From HGM04593 sp045613945 (GTDB lineage Bacteria > Bacteroidota > Bacteroidia > Bacteroidales > Bacteroidaceae), in NCBI GenBank assembly GCA_045613945.1, contig JAZLBZ010000017.1, positions 1 through 64,000 on the forward strand: DNA of 64,000 nucleotides, in the 5' to 3' direction. Both the position numbers and the translations under genes were made by a program. The notes under the pieces were generated by a model. The model had not been told where the DNA came from and did not search any database. It was given only the letters and a program-made list of their open reading frames with translations. Below are positions 61,035-64,000 of this stretch, piece by piece (position 1 is the stretch's first letter; each line of letters starts with the position of its first letter).

Positions 61035-63569
61035 CTACTTGCTGCTCTTGAAGTATGATCCTAGCGATAGTACCCATGCCACAGCAATGCTTACCGCCAT
61101 GCCAATGGCACCGAATAGGAGGAAGTTTGCGTCGGTGTTCTTGCTCATCCAGAATACAACAACTTCACCCGCAATGAAACCGGTGAGTGCTGCATGTCCC
61201 TTTACGCGCTTCATGAACACAGCAATGAAGAATAGACCGCCCAAGCCACTGGTGAGCAGTCCAAGTGCCTCGTTGAAGAAGTCGAGGAACGACTGTATTT
61301 CCCATGTTGCCATGAACAGGGCAAGCAACAGGCCAACCATACCGCTGACAACCGATGCCCAGCGTGCAACGCTCACAAGTTGCGAGTCGCTAGTAGTGGG
61401 GCGGAAACGTTTCCAGAAGTCGATGGAGAAGGCTGTGGCAACGCTGTTGATGTTACTTGAAATGGTGCTCATTGTTGCGGCAAATATTGCGGCAATGAGT
61501 GCGCCGGCAATGCCTGCTGGCATCTGGCTCATCATGAAGAATGGGAAGATGGCATCCGATTGCCCCATTGTTACATCAAGTTCTGCTGGGTGGGTCTTGT
61601 AGAATGTGTAAAGTCCTGTTCCAATCATGTAGAACGCCACTGACACGAACACGCTCATTACACCATTTACAAGAATGCCACGACCGGCCGACTTTGCGTC
61701 GGGTGTGGTGAGGTAGCGCTGTATGACGGTCTGGTCCGAAGTGTATGAGATAAGATTATTCGCCAGACCGCCAAGTATGATTACCCACCAGGTTGCGTGT
61801 GACCAGGAATTACTGAAATCGAATAGGCGCAGTTTGTCGTTCTCCAAAGCAATGTCAATGCAGCCGCCAATTCCACCCTCTGTTCCAACAGCCAGGTATA
61901 CTACTGCAAAAATGGCTCCGAATACGAGGATTAGACCTTGTACCACATCGCCCCAGATGACAGCCTCCACGCCTCCCATTGTACAATAGACAATAGTGAC
62001 AAGTCCCATGAGCACAATGCACAGGTAGATGTCGATGCCTGTCACTGCTGTGAGTGCCAGGGAGGGCAGGTAGAGCACAATTGCCATGCGTACAATCATG
62101 AATATGCAGAAGAGTGTCGATGCCAGCATGCGGGTGAAGAGGTTGAAACGCTGTTCAAGTATCTCGTAGGCGCTGGTGACGTTGAGTTTGCGGAAGTAGG
62201 GGAGGTAGTACTTTATTACCGGGAAACTCACCAGCAGTATCATCCATAGCATGGGGTAGTAGGTCCAGTCTGTTGTGTAGGCCTTTGCAGGGATGGTCAT
62301 ATATGTGATTGCCGAGAGCATGGTGGCATATATACTTATACCGGCAGCCCACCAGGGGATGCGCCCGCCGCCCTTGAAGAAGTCATCCGCGCCGTTCTCC
62401 TTGCGCATGAAGTAGACGCCCATACCAAGCATTGCTGCCAAATATAGAACAAGTACAGTCCAGTTGAGCCATCCGAAGTCCTTTTCGTTGCTCACCTCAA
62501 TGTGTGAGACTTCGGCGCTGCGCACACCGGGCATCAGTTCGCCACCGCTGTAACTCCAGCCTTTGCCTTCCGCCTCGGGTGTGAGGCAGGCACCGGCACG
62601 TGCCAGAAGGCTGTTGCCGGGCAAAGTGCCCCAAGAGTCGGTGATGGTGTGGTAGGTGAGTACATCTTCGCGGAATTTGTACCATTCGGGTGTGTGGCGT
62701 AGATAGAGACTGTCCTGTCTGCCTTCAATGGCGCTTTTGAAGATGTCATGGTCAACGCCACCAAAGAAGAGCACGTGGCTGTAGCCCATAGGTGCGCAGG
62801 TGCTGCCCACAACGGCCTGTATCTGCTGCTTGCGCTTGCCATCAGCGGTGTTGTCTATCCACGCCATTGCCGACGAGGTGCGTTTCCATTGAGCGGGAGC
62901 AACGTTGCCTTTCTTTAGTTCTGCGATGGGAATATAGACACCATCGGTGTGTACGTCGGCCTCTATCCCCTCCGCTTTGGGCTGGTATCCGCCAAAGACA
63001 AAGAGCGCATATCCGGCGGCAGTGTTCTGCACTGCTACACATGGCTGCAGGCGACACTCATCGGGCAATGTCGCAACAATGCTCCATGCACCGCTTTCCG
63101 CTTTCACCTTTCCGTTTGGAAATGCCAATGCATATACATTTTTGTTTGGCGTGCCGTTTGTCTGTCCTCCGGCTACCCAAACTATGCCATCGTAATATGT
63201 GGCAGCAAAGTTATCCAACCCTACAGGCAAAGAAACTATTGGGGTGGCAGTGCCGTCGGTAGCATTGATGAACAGGCACTCGTTGAGCGAGGATGCTGCA
63301 TCCATGCCGCCAAGATATACGGTGCCGCCAGGTACCTGAACGCTGGCGCCGTAGGCTCGTGGATAGTATACCTTCTCTCCGCCATCGGCGCATGGAACAT
63401 TGGGGAAATTGCATCCGCCATATGTTGCCAGGCCGCCGTCCGTCCAGGCTGCATAGTGGCCCGAGACGGCCTTGTCCAATGGTTGGGCAGGCGACACGCT
63501 GACCTTGTTCTGTGCAATGCCGAATATTGAGCAGAGGAGAAGAAGTGATAATATGATATGTCTTTTCAT
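61035..63569 (-). CDS. Kelch-domain sodium:solute symporter fusion
   Basis: An 844-aa protein. After a signal peptide (MKRHIILSLLLLCSIFGIAQ) come ~350 residues of kelch repeats (YLGGMDAASSLNECL, VWVAGGQTNGTPN, ALFVFGGYQPKAEG), then a sodium:solute symporter of about 13 helices (GGGRIPWWAAGISIYATMLS, SYTSDQTVIQRYLTTP). The kelch part resembles NanM-type sialate mutarotases, so the fusion may convert and import sialic acid in one protein. An AGE-family epimerase is directly upstream. ATG 63578 (overlapping the epimerase stop as TAATG) is a second possible start. The peptide GKVKAES near residue 165 comes from a short repeat shared with feoAB. Confidence 0.88.
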   Translation of the reverse strand: MKRHIILSLLLLCSIFGIAQNKVSVSPAQPLDKAVSGHYAAWTDGGLATYGGCNFPNVPCADGGEKVYYPRAYGASVQVPGGTVYLGGMDAASSLNECLFINATDGTATPIVSLPVGLDNFAATYYDGIVWVAGGQTNGTPNKNVYALAFPNGKVKAESGAWSIVATLPDECRLQPCVAVQNTAAGYALFVFGGYQPKAEGIEADVHTDGVYIPIAELKKGNVAPAQWKRTSSAMAWIDNTADGKRKQQIQAVVGSTCAPMGYSHVLFFGGVDHDIFKSAIEGRQDSLYLRHTPEWYKFREDVLTYHTITDSWGTLPGNSLLARAGACLTPEAEGKGWSYSGGELMPGVRSAEVSHIEVSNEKDFGWLNWTVLVLYLAAMLGMGVYFMRKENGADDFFKGGGRIPWWAAGISIYATMLSAITYMTIPAKAYTTDWTYYPMLWMILLVSFPVIKYYLPYFRKLNVTSAYEILEQRFNLFTRMLASTLFCIFMIVRMAIVLYLPSLALTAVTGIDIYLCIVLMGLVTIVYCTMGGVEAVIWGDVVQGLILVFGAIFAVVYLAVGTEGGIGGCIDIALENDKLRLFDFSNSWSHATWWVIILGGLANNLISYTSDQTVIQRYLTTPDAKSAGRGILVNGVMSVFVSVAFYMIGTGLYTFYKTHPAELDVTMGQSDAIFPFFMMSQMPAGIAGALIAAIFAATMSTISSNINSVATAFSIDFWKRFRPTTSDSQLVSVARWASVVSGMVGLLLALFMATWEIQSFLDFFNEALGLLTSGLGGLFFIAVFMKRVKGHAALTGFIAGEVVVFWMSKNTDANFLLFGAIGMAVSIAVAWVLSLGSYFKSSK

Positions 63570-63577
63570 AAAGTGCA

Positions 63578-64000
63578 TTATTTTGTCAGTTCTTTGCAAA
63601 GGTCAAATGACTTTATCATCATGCGTGGGATGTGGAACGGTCCTTTGAAGATGTTGCCTTTGGCGGGCTGTGCCACAGTGCCGTCGCGGTGCAGGTAGCC
63701 ATACCACTCGCCACACTCGCTGTCGGGGAAGTGGGCGTATGTCCACTCGCTTATCTGCTTGTGCCAGATGAGGTACTTGTCGTCGCCTGTAGCCTCGTAG
63801 GCATAGAGTGTGGCGATGATTGCCTCGGTCTGTGGCCACCAGAACTTCATGTCCTGTGAGTAGTCCTGTGGCGGCAGGTTACGGCAGTCGCGGAAGTTGA
63901 TGATGCCGCCATACTGCTTGTCCCAGCCCCATTCCCATGACCAGTCGAGGATTTCCAGTGCCTGCGCGGTGAGTTCCTTGTCCCAGCCTCGGTATTTTGC
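63578..64000 (-). CDS. AGE-family N-acylglucosamine 2-epimerase, 5' end outside window
   Basis: The last 140 residues of an alpha/alpha-barrel epimerase; the frame stays open to base 64000. Motifs DWSWEWGWDKQYGGI, MKFWWPQTEAIIATL and GPFHIPRMMIKS, each with catalytic-region His/Trp/Glu residues, are those of AGE (N-acylglucosamine 2-epimerase) enzymes that interconvert GlcNAc and ManNAc. With the kelch-SSS transporter immediately downstream and overlapping, the pair fits a sialic acid utilisation operon (nanE-like role). Cellobiose 2-epimerase is a close relative and cannot be excluded. Confidence 0.85.
   Translation of the reverse strand, partial: AKYRGWDKELTAQALEILDWSWEWGWDKQYGGIINFRDCRNLPPQDYSQDMKFWWPQTEAIIATLYAYEATGDDKYLIWHKQISEWTYAHFPDSECGEWYGYLHRDGTVAQPAKGNIFKGPFHIPRMMIKSFDLCKELTK

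Overview
The window is chromosomal DNA from a Bacteroidales bacterium (gut-type; Bacteroidaceae or Prevotellaceae seem most likely). The evidence is the repeated use of the Bacteroidetes promoter form TTG-(about 20 nt)-TAnnTTTG, weak ribosome binding sites, and family-specific genes: DUF4837, DUF2147, DUF4374, DUF4922, a Wzi/SLBB capsule system, a FeoA-FeoB fusion and kelch-SSS transporters. The genus cannot be fixed from the sequence alone.

Layout. 1-1.7 kb: the tail of a transposase, tRNA-Ser(UGA) and a GT4 glycosyltransferase. 1.8-5 kb: pflB and pflA with a terminator hairpin between them. 5-6.5 kb: two paralogous ~104-aa proteins around a DUF2147 protein. 6.5-14.3 kb (minus strand): one long run, rlmN, a DUF4837 lipoprotein, pdxA, then nucleotidyltransferase, ATP-grasp, CDP-alcohol phosphotransferase and HAD genes that look like a phosphodiester head-group pathway, then an OmpA-like protein. 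14.4-18 kb: a glycosyltransferase fused to a HIT-like DUF4922 domain, followed by a SpoIID-like protein. 18-31.9 kb: a Wzx/Wzy-type exopolysaccharide locus (initiating transferase, SLBB exporter, Wzz, EpsG, flippase, glycosyltransferases, heparinase-like lyase, Wzi), headed by a promoter-plus-terminator leader. 32-38.4 kb: a TraB protein and an XusABC-like xenosiderophore uptake operon. 38.4-44.1 kb: a very large two-module sensor kinase, its response regulator and a membrane protein. 44.2-49.5 kb: small envelope proteins and an iron/redox operon, feoAB - di-iron hemerythrin - LuxR regulator - free-Met-sulfoxide reductase. 49.5-51.2 kb: a candidate small RNA, two Lys-rich secreted paralogues and a repeat-rich spacer. 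51.2-60.9 kb: an accessory cluster of mostly unrecognised proteins (548, 109, 143, 185 and 217 aa), a leucine-rich BspA-type protein without signal peptide, a Sel1-repeat membrane protein, a decayed gene and an AAA+ ATPase. 61-64 kb: a kelch-SSS transporter and an AGE-family epimerase, probably for sialic acid or another acylated amino sugar.

The strongest candidates for something undescribed are: (1) the 51-61 kb accessory cluster, where three transcription units share a promoter with identical spacing but a non-standard -7 box (TTGA-N14-GTTTCYATATTAT); (2) the 1404-aa double kinase, in which the first module keeps the ATP-binding motifs but lacks the acceptor histidine while the second keeps a histidine but has a decayed ATPase; (3) the candidate ~137-nt small RNA next to feoAB; and (4) the phosphodiester head-group operon with an ATP-grasp enzyme.
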